DNA of 41,345 nucleotides from Lachnospiraceae bacterium (lineage in GTDB: Bacteria > Bacillota > Clostridia > Lachnospirales > Lachnospiraceae), in the NCBI GenBank assembly GCA_016288005.1, contig JAEEXY010000022.1:1-41345 (forward strand), written 5' to 3'. The first letter of the stretch is position 1, and each line of letters opens with the position of its first letter. The notes under the pieces were generated by a model. That model did no database searches and was not told where the DNA came from. It was given only the letters and a program-made list of their open reading frames with translations. Positions 7,235-15,327 of this stretch are shown in pieces. The translations under genes were made by a program, and so were the position numbers.

Positions 7235-9013
7235 ATGGCCAGAAACGCCACTAAACAGGACGAGCAGGTGAGCTCGGTTTCCAAGGGGAAAACACTGATC
7301 CGCCTGTTCTCGTACCTGCTCGATTATCGTGGCCTGATCGCCGTTGTTTTCCTGATAATGGCGGCAGCGACCACGATATCGATCATAAATCCGCTCATCA
7401 TCGAACGGGCGATAAACGTAAATATCGCAAACTCCGACACGCGCGGGCTGATCATACTCGGCAGTGTCGGCATCGGACTGAACCTGGTGCTCGTGTTCCT
7501 GATCAAGGCACGTATGTACCTGATGGCAAAGATGTCGAACGACGTCCTCGCCAAGGTCCGCAAGCAGCTCTATGAGCATATTCAGACGCTGGGATTCGGC
7601 TTTTTCGACAGCCGTCCCACCGGCAAGATCCTCTCGAGGATCATGGGCGACGTCAATTCCATGAAGGACGTGCTCTCAAACAGCGTAACCACGCTGATCC
7701 CCGACGCCGTGACCCTGATCGCGGTAGTGATCATCATGATGATGAAGGACTGGAGACTGGGGCTTGCCTCGCTCTGGAGCCTGCCCATCATGATCGTCGG
7801 CATCTGGACCGTCCAGACCCGTTCGCACAAGGGCTGGCAGGATTTCAGAAAGAAGAATTCAAACCTTAACGCATTCATCCATGAGGATGTGGCCGGGATC
7901 AAGATCGTCCAGAGCTTCAATGCGGAAAAGGAGACCCAGAAGACCTTTGACGGTCTGGTAGAGGAGCACTACGGCAGCTTTATCCATGCGGTGCGCTGGG
8001 CGGATCTGTTCGGACCCGTTACTGACATCTGCTGGGCCGTGGGACTCATCGCGATGTATTATGTGGGTGTTAAGGTGCTCGGCATCGAGAATGTGCAGGT
8101 CGGAACCCTCGTTGCATTTGCCTCGTATGTCGGCATGTTCTGGATGCCCGTCATGCACCTGAGCAATCTCTACAATCAGCTCGTGACCAATGTTGCGGGC
8201 GCGGAGCGTATCTTTGAGGTGCTCGATACCGAGCCAGAGATCACGGACGATCAGGCGGACTGTGACCTGCCGGAGGTAAGGGGCGCGGTCGAGTTTGAGC
8301 ATGTCAGTTTCCACTATGACGACGATCCGGATGTGCTGCATGATGTGAACTTCCGCGTAAAGCCCGGAGAGATGATCGCGCTCGTAGGACCTACAGGTGC
8401 GGGAAAATCAACTATTGTAAATCTGATCTCAAGATTTTATGATGTACAGGAGGGCAGGATACTCATCGACGGATACGACATCCGCGAGGTAACGATCGAG
8501 AGCCTTAGACGCCAGCTCGGCGTCATGACGCAGGAGAATTTCCTGTTCACGGGCACGATCCGCGAGAATATCCGCTACGGCAGGCTCGACGCGACCGATG
8601 AGGAGATCGAGGCAGCAGCCAGGGCTGTCAACGCTCACGACTTCATCATGAAGCTCGAAAAGGGCTATGATACCGAGATCGCCGAACGCGGCGCCGGCAT
8701 GAGCGCAGGCGAGAGGCAGCTGATCGCATTCGCGAGAACGATGATCTCGAACCCGAAGATCCTGATCCTCGACGAGGCAACCTCGAGCATCGATACCCAC
8801 ACCGAGATCCTCGTGCAGAAGGGCATCGAGGCGATCCTGCGCGGCAGGACGTCATTCGTCATCGCGCACCGTCTTTCGACGATCCGCAACGCCGACAAGA
8901 TATTCGTCATCGACGACGGCGGCATCAAGGAGGCGGGCACTGCGGAAGAACTCATGGCTCTGCGCGGCGCGTATTACGAATTATATATGGCTCAGTTCGA
9001 ACTCAGTGCGTAA
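7235..9013 (+). CDS. ABC exporter half-transporter, catalytic subunit (BmrD-like)
   Basis: A protein of 592 residues with membrane segments in about 1-320 and a C-terminal ATPase: Walker A GPTGAGKST 385-393, Q433, signature MSAGERQ 489-495, Walker B ILILDEA 509-515 with catalytic Glu514, and H545. The catalytic Glu is intact but the signature loop departs from LSGGQ. The gene at 5382 shows the reverse pattern (normal LSGGQ, no catalytic Glu). Together they make one normal and one degenerate ATP site, as in BmrCD and TM287/288 heterodimers. The final codons and the TAA stop lie inside an 18-bp inverted repeat (8991-9032). Confidence 0.92.
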   Translation: MARNATKQDEQVSSVSKGKTLIRLFSYLLDYRGLIAVVFLIMAAATTISIINPLIIERAINVNIANSDTRGLIILGSVGIGLNLVLVFLIKARMYLMAKMSNDVLAKVRKQLYEHIQTLGFGFFDSRPTGKILSRIMGDVNSMKDVLSNSVTTLIPDAVTLIAVVIIMMMKDWRLGLASLWSLPIMIVGIWTVQTRSHKGWQDFRKKNSNLNAFIHEDVAGIKIVQSFNAEKETQKTFDGLVEEHYGSFIHAVRWADLFGPVTDICWAVGLIAMYYVGVKVLGIENVQVGTLVAFASYVGMFWMPVMHLSNLYNQLVTNVAGAERIFEVLDTEPEITDDQADCDLPEVRGAVEFEHVSFHYDDDPDVLHDVNFRVKPGEMIALVGPTGAGKSTIVNLISRFYDVQEGRILIDGYDIREVTIESLRRQLGVMTQENFLFTGTIRENIRYGRLDATDEEIEAAARAVNAHDFIMKLEKGYDTEIAERGAGMSAGERQLIAFARTMISNPKILILDEATSSIDTHTEILVQKGIEAILRGRTSFVIAHRLSTIRNADKIFVIDDGGIKEAGTAEELMALRGAYYELYMAQFELSA

Positions 9014-9032
9014 TCACTGAGTTCGAACTGAG
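8991..9032. repeat. 18-bp perfect inverted repeat with the stop codon in its loop
   Basis: CTCAGTTCGAACTCAGTG (8991-9008) and its exact reverse complement (9015-9032) flank a six-base loop that includes the exporter stop codon TAA (9011-9013). The left arm encodes the protein C-terminus. No T-run follows. A further partial copy, GAACTCAGTGCATAA, lies at 9066-9080 and repeats 8999-9013 with one change. Confidence 0.85.
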
Positions 9033-9104
9033 AAGATATTATAAGCAGCGAAGCGGATTGCGAATGAACTCAGTGCATAAATATAATTTACAACGGAGAT
9101 TATC

Positions 9105-10517
9105 ATGAACACGGCAGAAAACCGGAGCGGCTTGGGCAAGCTGATAGGAGACAGGAAATTTTACGCAATGGTACTCGGGATCGCAGTCCCGATGATGATA
9201 CAGAACGGCATTACGAATTTCGTGAGCTTTCTGGACAATATCATGGTCGGACAGCTCGGGACCGAGCAGATGTCCGGAGTCGCGATCGTCAATCAGCTCG
9301 TGTTCGTCTACTCGCTCTGCCTGTTCGGCGCCGTTTCGGGCGTCGGGATATTCGGAGCTCAGTATTTCGGACGCAGGGACTGGGAAGGCATGCGGAATAC
9401 GTTCCGCCTCAAACTCATTGTCTGCGTTGCGATAAGCATTATCGCGATACTGGTATTCATTATCGCGGGCGATACACTGATCAATTACTATCTGCTGGGC
9501 GAGGGCAGCGAAGGCGATATAGCCGCTACCTTTGAGTTCGGCAGGAGATATCTGTTCATCATGCTCTGGGGCCTGCCTCCGTTCGCGCTGACGCAGATCT
9601 ACGCGAGCATGCAGAAGGAAATGGGCGATACCAGGATACCGATGATCGCGGGCGTTGTAGCGGTCATCACAAACCTGGGCCTGAACTGGCTGCTGATATT
9701 CGGTCACTGGGGATTTCCGGAACTGGGCGTCGAAGGCGCGGCGCTCGCGACCATCATCTCCCGATATGTTGAGATGCTGATCGTTATGGTCTGGACGCAT
9801 TCCCACGCAAAGAAATACGAATACATCAAAGGCGCGTTCAGGAGCCTGCACGTGCCCGCCCTGCTGGTAAAGCAGGTGGCGATAAAGGGCTTTCCGCTGA
9901 TCATCAACGAAACGCTCTGGTCCGCGGGCATCGCGATGCTCACACAGTGCTATTCGCTGCGCGGCCTCGAGGTTGTAGCCGCGATGAACATTGCGACCAC
10001 GATCACGAATCTGTTCAATGTCGTTTACCTCTCGCTCGGTTATTCCGTAGGAATAGTCGTCGGCCCGATGCTCGGCGCCGGAGACATGGAAGAGGCAAAG
10101 ACGACCGCATACAGGATGATAGCTTTTTCACTCTCGATGGGAGTGCTGATCGGAATTCTCGTATTCGTGCTGGCGCCTCTTTTCCCGAGAGCCTACAATA
10201 CGACCGACAGCGCCAGGGCCATGGCTGCGTCGATCATCAGGATCGGAGCCTGCTTCATGCCGATATTTGCTTTTGAAAATGCGGCATATTTCACGCTCAG
10301 GGCCGGAGGCCGGACAGGCATTACATTCCTGTTCGACAGCGCGTTCATGTGCGTGATCTCGGTACCCGCGGCATTTATCCTGTCGCGTTTCACGGCGCTT
10401 CCGATCCTTCCGCTGTACGCCTGCGTGAACCTGCTGAACCTGCTCAAGTGCACGTTCGGGTTCATACTGGTCAAAAAGGGCGTGTGGATCAACAATATCG
10501 TTAATGAGATAGCATGA
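9105..10517 (+). CDS. MATE-family multidrug efflux transporter
   Basis: An integral membrane protein of 470 residues with about twelve hydrophobic segments, the usual size for MATE (NorM/DinF type) antiporters. These export cationic drugs in exchange for Na+ or H+. Family-typical features are the N-terminal PMMIQNGITNFVSFLDNIMVGQLG segment (about 30-53) and the matching helix pattern in the second half. CGGAGA (about 9093-9098) precedes the ATG. It follows the two exporter genes on the same strand with no T-tailed terminator between, so a three-gene efflux operon is likely. Palindromic element A starts at the base right after its stop codon. Confidence 0.9.
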   Translation: MNTAENRSGLGKLIGDRKFYAMVLGIAVPMMIQNGITNFVSFLDNIMVGQLGTEQMSGVAIVNQLVFVYSLCLFGAVSGVGIFGAQYFGRRDWEGMRNTFRLKLIVCVAISIIAILVFIIAGDTLINYYLLGEGSEGDIAATFEFGRRYLFIMLWGLPPFALTQIYASMQKEMGDTRIPMIAGVVAVITNLGLNWLLIFGHWGFPELGVEGAALATIISRYVEMLIVMVWTHSHAKKYEYIKGAFRSLHVPALLVKQVAIKGFPLIINETLWSAGIAMLTQCYSLRGLEVVAAMNIATTITNLFNVVYLSLGYSVGIVVGPMLGAGDMEEAKTTAYRMIAFSLSMGVLIGILVFVLAPLFPRAYNTTDSARAMAASIIRIGACFMPIFAFENAAYFTLRAGGRTGITFLFDSAFMCVISVPAAFILSRFTALPILPLYACVNLLNLLKCTFGFILVKKGVWINNIVNEIA

Positions 10518-10736
10518 GACATGGGGACGGTTCTTCCGTCCCCTGTTTCTATTATCGGCACGGCGGCGACGAGCAAAACTTCCGGGACTCGTTCTCACTC
10601 CGATTCGGACGCAGCGGTACATAATCGACCTCAATACGGTCGATAAGTACCGGCGTCCTTAACGGGTCCCGGAAGTTTTCTCTGCAGCGCCGTGCTTTGG
10701 ATTACAAAAAAAGGACGGAAGAACCGTTCCCATGTC
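10518..10736. mobile_element. Palindromic element A (about 219 bp, MITE-like, nested stems)
   Basis: The ends are inverted repeats: GACATGGGGACGGTTC... at 10518 pairs with ...GAACCGTTCCCATGTC at 10736, 23 of 24 positions. Inside are P1 GCACGGCG/CGCCGTGC (10558-10565/10688-10695), P2 AAAACTTCCGGGAC/GTCCCGGAAGTTTT (10575-10588/10666-10679), P3 GGACGC/GCGTCC (10607-10612/10653-10658) and P4 GTAC and ATCGACC/GGTCGAT and GTAC (10617-10630/10638-10650). It has no ORF of its own. It is homologous to element B at 18348. It starts right after the MATE stop and fills most of the gap before the sigma gene at 10845. Confidence 0.85.
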
Positions 10737-10844
10737 TTCTCCTCATTTCTTCGCTGTGACCCCGCGCGAAAAAATGGTAGTATATAAACAGAGAGCAAAT
10801 TGCGAAGCAATTCGCGAGATTGACAAGCGAAAGGGGGTGCGTCC
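10737..10844 (+). other. Spacer before the second ECF sigma gene
   Basis: This stretch contains an AT-rich TAGTATATAAA near 10778 without a convincing -35 box, and a small AATTGCGAAGCAATT palindrome near 10799. I cannot assign the promoter of the sigma gene. Confidence 0.35.
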
Positions 10845-11408
10845 GTGGAAGACAGCAGGATCGTCGGTATGTACATGGAGAGGGATGAGTCCGCAATCGC
10901 TGAAACGCAGCGCAAGTACGGGCGGTATTGTTTTGCCGTTGCGCATAATATCCTGAACGACAGGGAAGACGCCGAGGAATGCGTAAACGATACTTTCCTG
11001 GCCGCATGGAACGCCATCCCGCCGCACAATCCGCAGATACTTTCCACGTTTCTCGGGAAGATCACGAGGCGGCTGTCTTTAAAGAAGCTCCGCGCCAGAA
11101 CTGCCGCAAAGCGCGGCGGCAGCGACGGCATCGCCGTTTCGCTGGACGAGCTGGAGGAATGCATCCCTTCGGGACACACGATCGACGAGGCATTGGAAGC
11201 AAAGGAACTGACCGATATCATCAATTCCTTCCTGGACACCCTTTCCGATGAGGAACGGCGCGTTTTTCTGCGCAGATACTGGTTTTTTGACACGATCGAA
11301 GACATCTGCGGGCGTTTCGGCTTCGGGAAGAGCAAGGTCAAAATGATGCTCAAACGCACGCGGGACAAGCTTCGCACGCACCTCGAAAAGGAGGATATCT
11401 GTATATGA
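10845..11408 (+). CDS. ECF-type RNA polymerase sigma factor (second copy)
   Basis: A sigma factor of 187 residues starting at GTG, with AAGGGGG about nine bases upstream. Region 2 contains DAEECVNDTFLAAWNAIPPHNP (about 43-64) and region 4 contains LSDEERRVFLRRYWFFDTIEDICGRFGFGKSKVKMMLKRTR. It is clearly paralogous to the sigma at 4398: EECVND, AWN, FLRRYW and TIEDI blocks align. It overlaps the anti-sigma gene by four bases at 11405, as the first pair does. It therefore probably controls its own small regulon; what is sensed is unknown. Confidence 0.9.
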   Translation: MEDSRIVGMYMERDESAIAETQRKYGRYCFAVAHNILNDREDAEECVNDTFLAAWNAIPPHNPQILSTFLGKITRRLSLKKLRARTAAKRGGSDGIAVSLDELEECIPSGHTIDEALEAKELTDIINSFLDTLSDEERRVFLRRYWFFDTIEDICGRFGFGKSKVKMMLKRTRDKLRTHLEKEDICI

Positions 11409-12616
11409 GTAAGGACAAACTGACAGACGCGATAGGCGAGATCAAAGACGAATATATAAAGGACGCGGAGGATTTTTCCGCAGAGGCAGGCAGCAGAACG
11501 GCAAAAGCGCCGTTTTGCAGGAGGATGATCTGCGGCGTGGCTGCGGCTGCGGCGTGCCTGTGTCTGGTTATTCTCGGGATATATATGATCCCGCGTATCG
11601 GCAAGGGTACTGACGCAGGGACGCAGACCTGGTCTCGGTCCATGACCGCGGCAGATTACTTTAAGAATGCCGGCAAAAAAGAGGAGACCGTATCGAGCAG
11701 CGCAGACCTCGTTATGGGGCCGAGCGCACTGACTGTGCTCATGAACGACAGGCGCGCGGAGTTTGAGGCGGAGGGTATCATCCCCACGATCGCCGACCAT
11801 CCCGAGCAGAGCTTTTCGGCGTCATACAACGGTGACGGCAGCCTGTACAAGGTCGTATTTATGTGGATGAGACGCGGCGAGAGCATAGCGGAATACAGCG
11901 ATCTGACACTGATAGCGGCGCCGAAGGAGCTGCACGAGATCAGCGATGTTATATTTATCCGTGTGGATGACGCGGGCAATGAACTGCCGCCCTATGTCAC
12001 CGAGACTGTGCGCGACGGCGTCCGCATACTTGGGGAAGGCGCCGAGAACGAGAATAAGACCCTGACCTGGCAGACGGATAAGGGCTGGTATCAGATATGC
12101 GGTTCGTTTAAGGACAGTTATGAGTCGATGGTCGGGATGCTTGACTGGTTCTGGGAGCATCCGTTTGACCGGGAGCGGTTTTCCGAACCGCCCGAGGGAT
12201 CGGTCATTTTCTCTACACGGGTAGAATATCCTGACGCGTTTGCGTCCTGCATCCCGGATCTCGCGGCTCTGGGTTATACCGCAGAGAGCGAGAAAGTAAA
12301 TATGGGCATACTCACCGACGCGAGTTTTCCCGCTTATCTGCGTGAGGAGAGCGGCAATCCCTCTCCGATATGGTTTGAGGGCGTTTATACACGCGGCGAT
12401 ACCCGCATCCGCTGGACGGCAGATACCGGCGCCGACGCGGACGCCTGGGCTGAATGCATCGGGCGTGTCCGTGAGATCACCGAAGAAAAACTGACCAATG
12501 CATTGTCGGATAAAAACCACGTCAATATATTCTTCAACACGCCCTGCATGGTCACGCTCACTCTGGAGAGCGGCAGCGCGGCGGACGCATGGGAGATAAT
12601 ACAGTCGATGAAGTAG
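11405..12616 (+). CDS. Putative membrane anti-sigma factor for the sigma at 10845
   Basis: A protein of 403 residues with a cytoplasmic N-terminus, one membrane helix at about 41-63 and a long outer domain. Translational overlap with the sigma gene (ATGA, 11405-11408) and shared topology with the protein at 2944 suggest it holds the sigma factor at the membrane. The N-terminal MSKDKL...YIKDA segment matches that of its counterpart, while the outer domains look unrelated, which fits different signals. No catalytic or zinc-finger (ZAS) motif is seen. The role is inferred from context. Confidence 0.6.
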   Translation: MSKDKLTDAIGEIKDEYIKDAEDFSAEAGSRTAKAPFCRRMICGVAAAAACLCLVILGIYMIPRIGKGTDAGTQTWSRSMTAADYFKNAGKKEETVSSSADLVMGPSALTVLMNDRRAEFEAEGIIPTIADHPEQSFSASYNGDGSLYKVVFMWMRRGESIAEYSDLTLIAAPKELHEISDVIFIRVDDAGNELPPYVTETVRDGVRILGEGAENENKTLTWQTDKGWYQICGSFKDSYESMVGMLDWFWEHPFDRERFSEPPEGSVIFSTRVEYPDAFASCIPDLAALGYTAESEKVNMGILTDASFPAYLREESGNPSPIWFEGVYTRGDTRIRWTADTGADADAWAECIGRVREITEEKLTNALSDKNHVNIFFNTPCMVTLTLESGSAADAWEIIQSMK

Positions 12617-12632
12617 AAGCGTGAAAAAGGGT

Positions 12633-12791
12633 GTCTGGGGACGGTTCTTCCGTCTGTCGGAAAGCAGAATAATACGCGGGCGCCGCAGGGTGTTTTACCG
12701 CAAAACGATAAGCTCTTGTTTTGCGGTGAAATATCCCGTTGCCGCCCGCGTTTTAAGTCATGTGGGCAGACAGAAGAACCGTCCCCATGTC
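12633..12791. mobile_element. Palindromic element C (about 159 bp), inverted and with a different interior
   Basis: The ends are GTCTGGGGACGGTTCTTC (12633) and GAAGAACCGTCCCCATGTC (12791). P1 is ACGCGGGCG/CGCCCGCGT (12674-12682/12743-12751). On the minus strand the 26 bases around the 3' half of P1 are identical to element B (18516-18541). The P2-P4 core is absent and is replaced by a 10-bp hairpin ACCGCAAAAC/GTTTTGCGGT (12697-12706/12718-12727). It sits between the convergent stops at 12616 and 12797. Confidence 0.8.
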
Positions 12792-12796
12792 TTTTC

Positions 12797-13240
12797 TTAT
12801 TTCAGCGCTTCGCCGGCGAGTTTGTCGGCGATGTCGTTGTATTTGTTTCCGGAATGCCCTTTGACCTTCACGAAGGTAATCTTAAGCGTCCGCACCGCCT
12901 CGCGGTAGAAATCGCGGTAGGCCTGTGTACCCAGCTTATTCGCTTTCCAGAGGCCGAGCGGCCACTTTGCGATGCCTTCGTAGTCGTGGTAGATCGTGAG
13001 CTCCTTTACCCCGTGCTCGAGGCAGAAACGGATCGCGGCCTCGGCGCCCTTGATCTCACCGGCCACATTGTGCATGGATGCGAGCTCGGGATCGTCGTCT
13101 GCGGCGGACATCATTGCGACGGTCGTATCGCCGTCGAGCAGGATCACACCGTAGGCGAAACGGGCGGTTTCTTTGTCGAAGCTTCCGTCCACGTATGCAG
13201 AGAGTACGGGAGGGATTGAATTAACATTATTTGTTTCCAT
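12797..13240 (-). CDS. Ribonuclease HI family protein
   Basis: A protein of 147 residues with the RNase H fold, predicted to cut RNA in RNA-DNA hybrids in the cytoplasm. Likely catalytic residues are D18 (AYVDGSF), E62 (GEIKGAEAA), D86 (YHDYEGI) and D139 (NDIADKLA), with the assisting His at H129 (KGHSGNKYN). All positions of the E. coli RNase HI active site are therefore filled. It lacks the separate N-terminal hybrid-binding (viroplasmin-like) domain of many clostridial homologues. GAGG precedes the ATG. It lies 65 bases downstream of the MFS gene on the same strand and may be co-transcribed with it. A substrate beyond R-loops and Okazaki primers is not evident. Confidence 0.88.
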   Translation of the reverse strand: METNNVNSIPPVLSAYVDGSFDKETARFAYGVILLDGDTTVAMMSAADDDPELASMHNVAGEIKGAEAAIRFCLEHGVKELTIYHDYEGIAKWPLGLWKANKLGTQAYRDFYREAVRTLKITFVKVKGHSGNKYNDIADKLAGEALK

Positions 13241-13253
13241 AGTTACCTCATAA

Positions 13254-13290
13254 CGTCCGCAGTATCCCCTGCAGCAGGGAACTACGGACG
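13254..13290. repeat. Nested hairpin between the MFS and RNase H genes
   Basis: CGTCCG (13254-13259) pairs with CGGACG (13285-13290), and CCCTG/CAGGG pairs inside. There is no T-run on either strand, so it is more likely an mRNA processing or stability element than a terminator. Confidence 0.5.
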
Positions 13291-13305
13291 CCGGATGTTT
13301 TATTA

Positions 13306-14742
13306 TCAGTCGCCTTCGATGGCTTCGAGGCCCTTGACGTTGGCGACTTTTTTAGCCTTGATATTCTTAACAAGGCATGTGAATACCGTGCAGCTTAAGA
13401 TCACGAGGATCAGGGCGTACTTGGGCAGCGTGCCCCATGCCAGAGTCCTGCGCAGAACCAGACCAAGCAGTATGGGCGTAACGGTCTGCGCCGACATGCT
13501 GGCCGCGTAGTAGTAGCCGGTAAATTTGCCGATCTTTTTCGAGGAGCAGAGCTCTACGACCATCGGGAATGAGCAGTTATGCACGAGTGCCATGCCGTAG
13601 CCCTTGATAGCCCATACGACAAAGAGGATCACGGGGAACGAGAACTCGCCGTGTTCGCCGGTGACAACTCCCGTAGGCTTTGCGAATATCATAACGATAT
13701 ACGCGAGAACGGTGATCGCCAGACCCGAGGAAATGGTCCATTTTCTGCCGATGCGGTCCGCAATGGAGCCTGCGGTCGCAAAACCGACAACGGAAGCCAC
13801 GCCGCCGAGAATGGTCAGGATCATGGTCTTGCTCGATGAAGACTGCAGATAGTAGATAACGTAGTTGCCGATGTAGGTGCCGATCGCGTTGTCAGCCATG
13901 AACCAGAGGAACTCCGCGCCGAGGATCGCGAGCAGCATGCGTTTGTTGGCGGAGGACATGGGCTTGTCGTCGTCAACGGGAGTCTCGATCGCGGCCATTT
14001 GCTCGCCCAGATCCATCTCATCCTTGAGCTCCGCGGCGAGCTTGTTTTCCTTAATGGTAAAGAACAGCACGAATGCCGAGATAACCATGAGGATCGAAGC
14101 TACGATGAAGGGCAGCTCGATGACCCAGAGCATCTTTGCCCTGTCGGTGTCGGAAGCGTTGATATACTTCGAGAGAACCATGAAGATACCGAGTACGGTG
14201 GCAAACGCGCCGCCGAAATAACCCATGATATTGATGATGCCGTTTGCCTTTGCGCGCAGGGGCTTCGGCGTGATGTCGGGCATCAGCGCGACGGCAGGAT
14301 TACGGTACATCATCATGAACATCAGCACGATGGCCATCATGATGATCATACCGACGATATTATTGTAGTGGAAGAACAGCGGGATGAAAGGGAACGCGAT
14401 CGCCGCAACGAGGGTTCCGGTCAGGATATAGGGCATTCTCTTGCCGATCGGAGTCCTTGTTTTGTCGGAGAGATTACCGAAGATAGGCAGCAGGATGAGC
14501 GCCGCGAGGTTGTCACAGGCCATGATGATGCCGACGATCCACTGTACGTTCAGGATCTTGTCCGGGTCGCTGCTTTTGAGCTGTGCCGAGGACATGTCGT
14601 ACATCCTTCGCGCGAAAATGTCGGTCAGGAAAGTGGGACACCAGGAATCGTAAACCTGCCAGAGCAGCAGTATCCCGAAGAATGCGAAGCCGATCAGCGC
14701 GGTGCGCCTGTAATTTAGCTTCAGAGCTTTTGTTTCAGTCAT
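13306..14742 (-). CDS. MFS transporter, sugar-carrier type (SLC45/GPH-like)
   Basis: A carrier of 478 residues with about twelve membrane helices and a charged central loop (about 215-265). The GNLSDKTRTPIGKRMPYIL loop after helix 2 and the ALMPDITPKPLRAKANGI loop resemble sodium- or proton-coupled sugar symporters of the GPH/SLC45 type. The substrate is unknown. I chose the ATG at 14742, which has AGAGGGG seven bases upstream. In-frame ATGs at 14760 and 14784 lack such a site. A consensus promoter lies at 14796-14824, and a small GGTGC-loop-GCACC hairpin (14772-14785) sits in the leader. RNase HI follows downstream. Confidence 0.82.
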   Translation of the reverse strand: MTETKALKLNYRRTALIGFAFFGILLLWQVYDSWCPTFLTDIFARRMYDMSSAQLKSSDPDKILNVQWIVGIIMACDNLAALILLPIFGNLSDKTRTPIGKRMPYILTGTLVAAIAFPFIPLFFHYNNIVGMIIMMAIVLMFMMMYRNPAVALMPDITPKPLRAKANGIINIMGYFGGAFATVLGIFMVLSKYINASDTDRAKMLWVIELPFIVASILMVISAFVLFFTIKENKLAAELKDEMDLGEQMAAIETPVDDDKPMSSANKRMLLAILGAEFLWFMADNAIGTYIGNYVIYYLQSSSSKTMILTILGGVASVVGFATAGSIADRIGRKWTISSGLAITVLAYIVMIFAKPTGVVTGEHGEFSFPVILFVVWAIKGYGMALVHNCSFPMVVELCSSKKIGKFTGYYYAASMSAQTVTPILLGLVLRRTLAWGTLPKYALILVILSCTVFTCLVKNIKAKKVANVKGLEAIEGD

Positions 14743-14795
14743 TTTAAATACCCCTCTCATATAGTCATACCGGTGCTTTTGCACCCCATATACCG

Positions 14796-14824
14796 ATTAT
14801 ACAACAGTGGGAACCGCTTGACAA
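14796..14824 (-). promoter_or_regulatory. SigA-like promoter for the MFS gene
   Basis: On the minus strand, TTGTCA (14819-14824), a 17-base spacer and TATAAT (14796-14801). It lies about 55 bases upstream of the chosen start. Confidence 0.75.
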
Positions 14825-14889
14825 CAAAGCCCGATTATGACACCATGAATACAGGGAGTATCCCATAAAAAACAAAAGGAGAAAAGGAT

Positions 14890-15327
14890 ATGAAAACAAA
14901 ATTCGGTATCGCCGCAGGGGCTTTTGCAGCAATCGCTTATCTCTGCGGATTTTTCAGCGGCTATCTGGTACTGGCCCTGATCGTAGGTTATGTGTTTATC
15001 GTTGAGGAGAATGACTGGCTTAAGATCAACGTTCTTAAGGCCCTCGTCATCACTCTGTGCTTCAGCGTTCTGAGCGCGCTGATCGGCTTCATCCCCAACA
15101 TCTTCGACCTGATCGCATCACTGTTCAGGATCTGGGGCAAGGGAACCACGATCTCCGGTGCGGAAGCTATCGTAGGCATCAACTCTGCGGTTGCGTTTAT
15201 CCAGACAGTTCTCAACTTCTGCGAGAAGGTTCTTATGCTGCTTCTGGCTCTGTTCGCCACCAAGCTTAAGACCATCAAGATCGGTTTTATCGACAGCATC
15301 ATTGAGAAGGCCATCATTAAGGGATGA
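14890..15327 (+). CDS. Small membrane protein of unknown function, coupled to the FRG gene
   Basis: A protein of 145 residues, mostly hydrophobic, with about four membrane segments: two near 5-40, one near 50-80 and one near 100-125. AAGGAG precedes the ATG. The order of short helices with a charged EENDWLKIN loop recalls the Tic20/DUF4870-type group, but I cannot assign a family. Its stop overlaps the start of the FRG-domain gene by four bases (15324-15327), so the two proteins are probably made together and may work together. No catalytic motif is visible. Confidence 0.7.
   Translation: MKTKFGIAAGAFAAIAYLCGFFSGYLVLALIVGYVFIVEENDWLKINVLKALVITLCFSVLSALIGFIPNIFDLIASLFRIWGKGTTISGAEAIVGINSAVAFIQTVLNFCEKVLMLLLALFATKLKTIKIGFIDSIIEKAIIKG

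Noticed and set aside
10550-10700. tRNA or known riboswitch in element A
   Set aside because: The nested stems do not give a cloverleaf or a riboswitch I recognise, and the element follows the MATE stop rather than leading a gene.
10631-11800. Open frame of 389 codons on the minus strand
   Set aside because: It covers element A, the sigma gene and part of the anti-sigma gene. No ribosome site or domain was seen, and the plus-strand genes are well supported.
14818-14850. Plus-strand promoter for the membrane protein/FRG unit at TTGACA 14818
   Set aside because: No acceptable -10 box lies 16-18 bases downstream; the TTGACA is mostly the reverse of the MFS -35 box.
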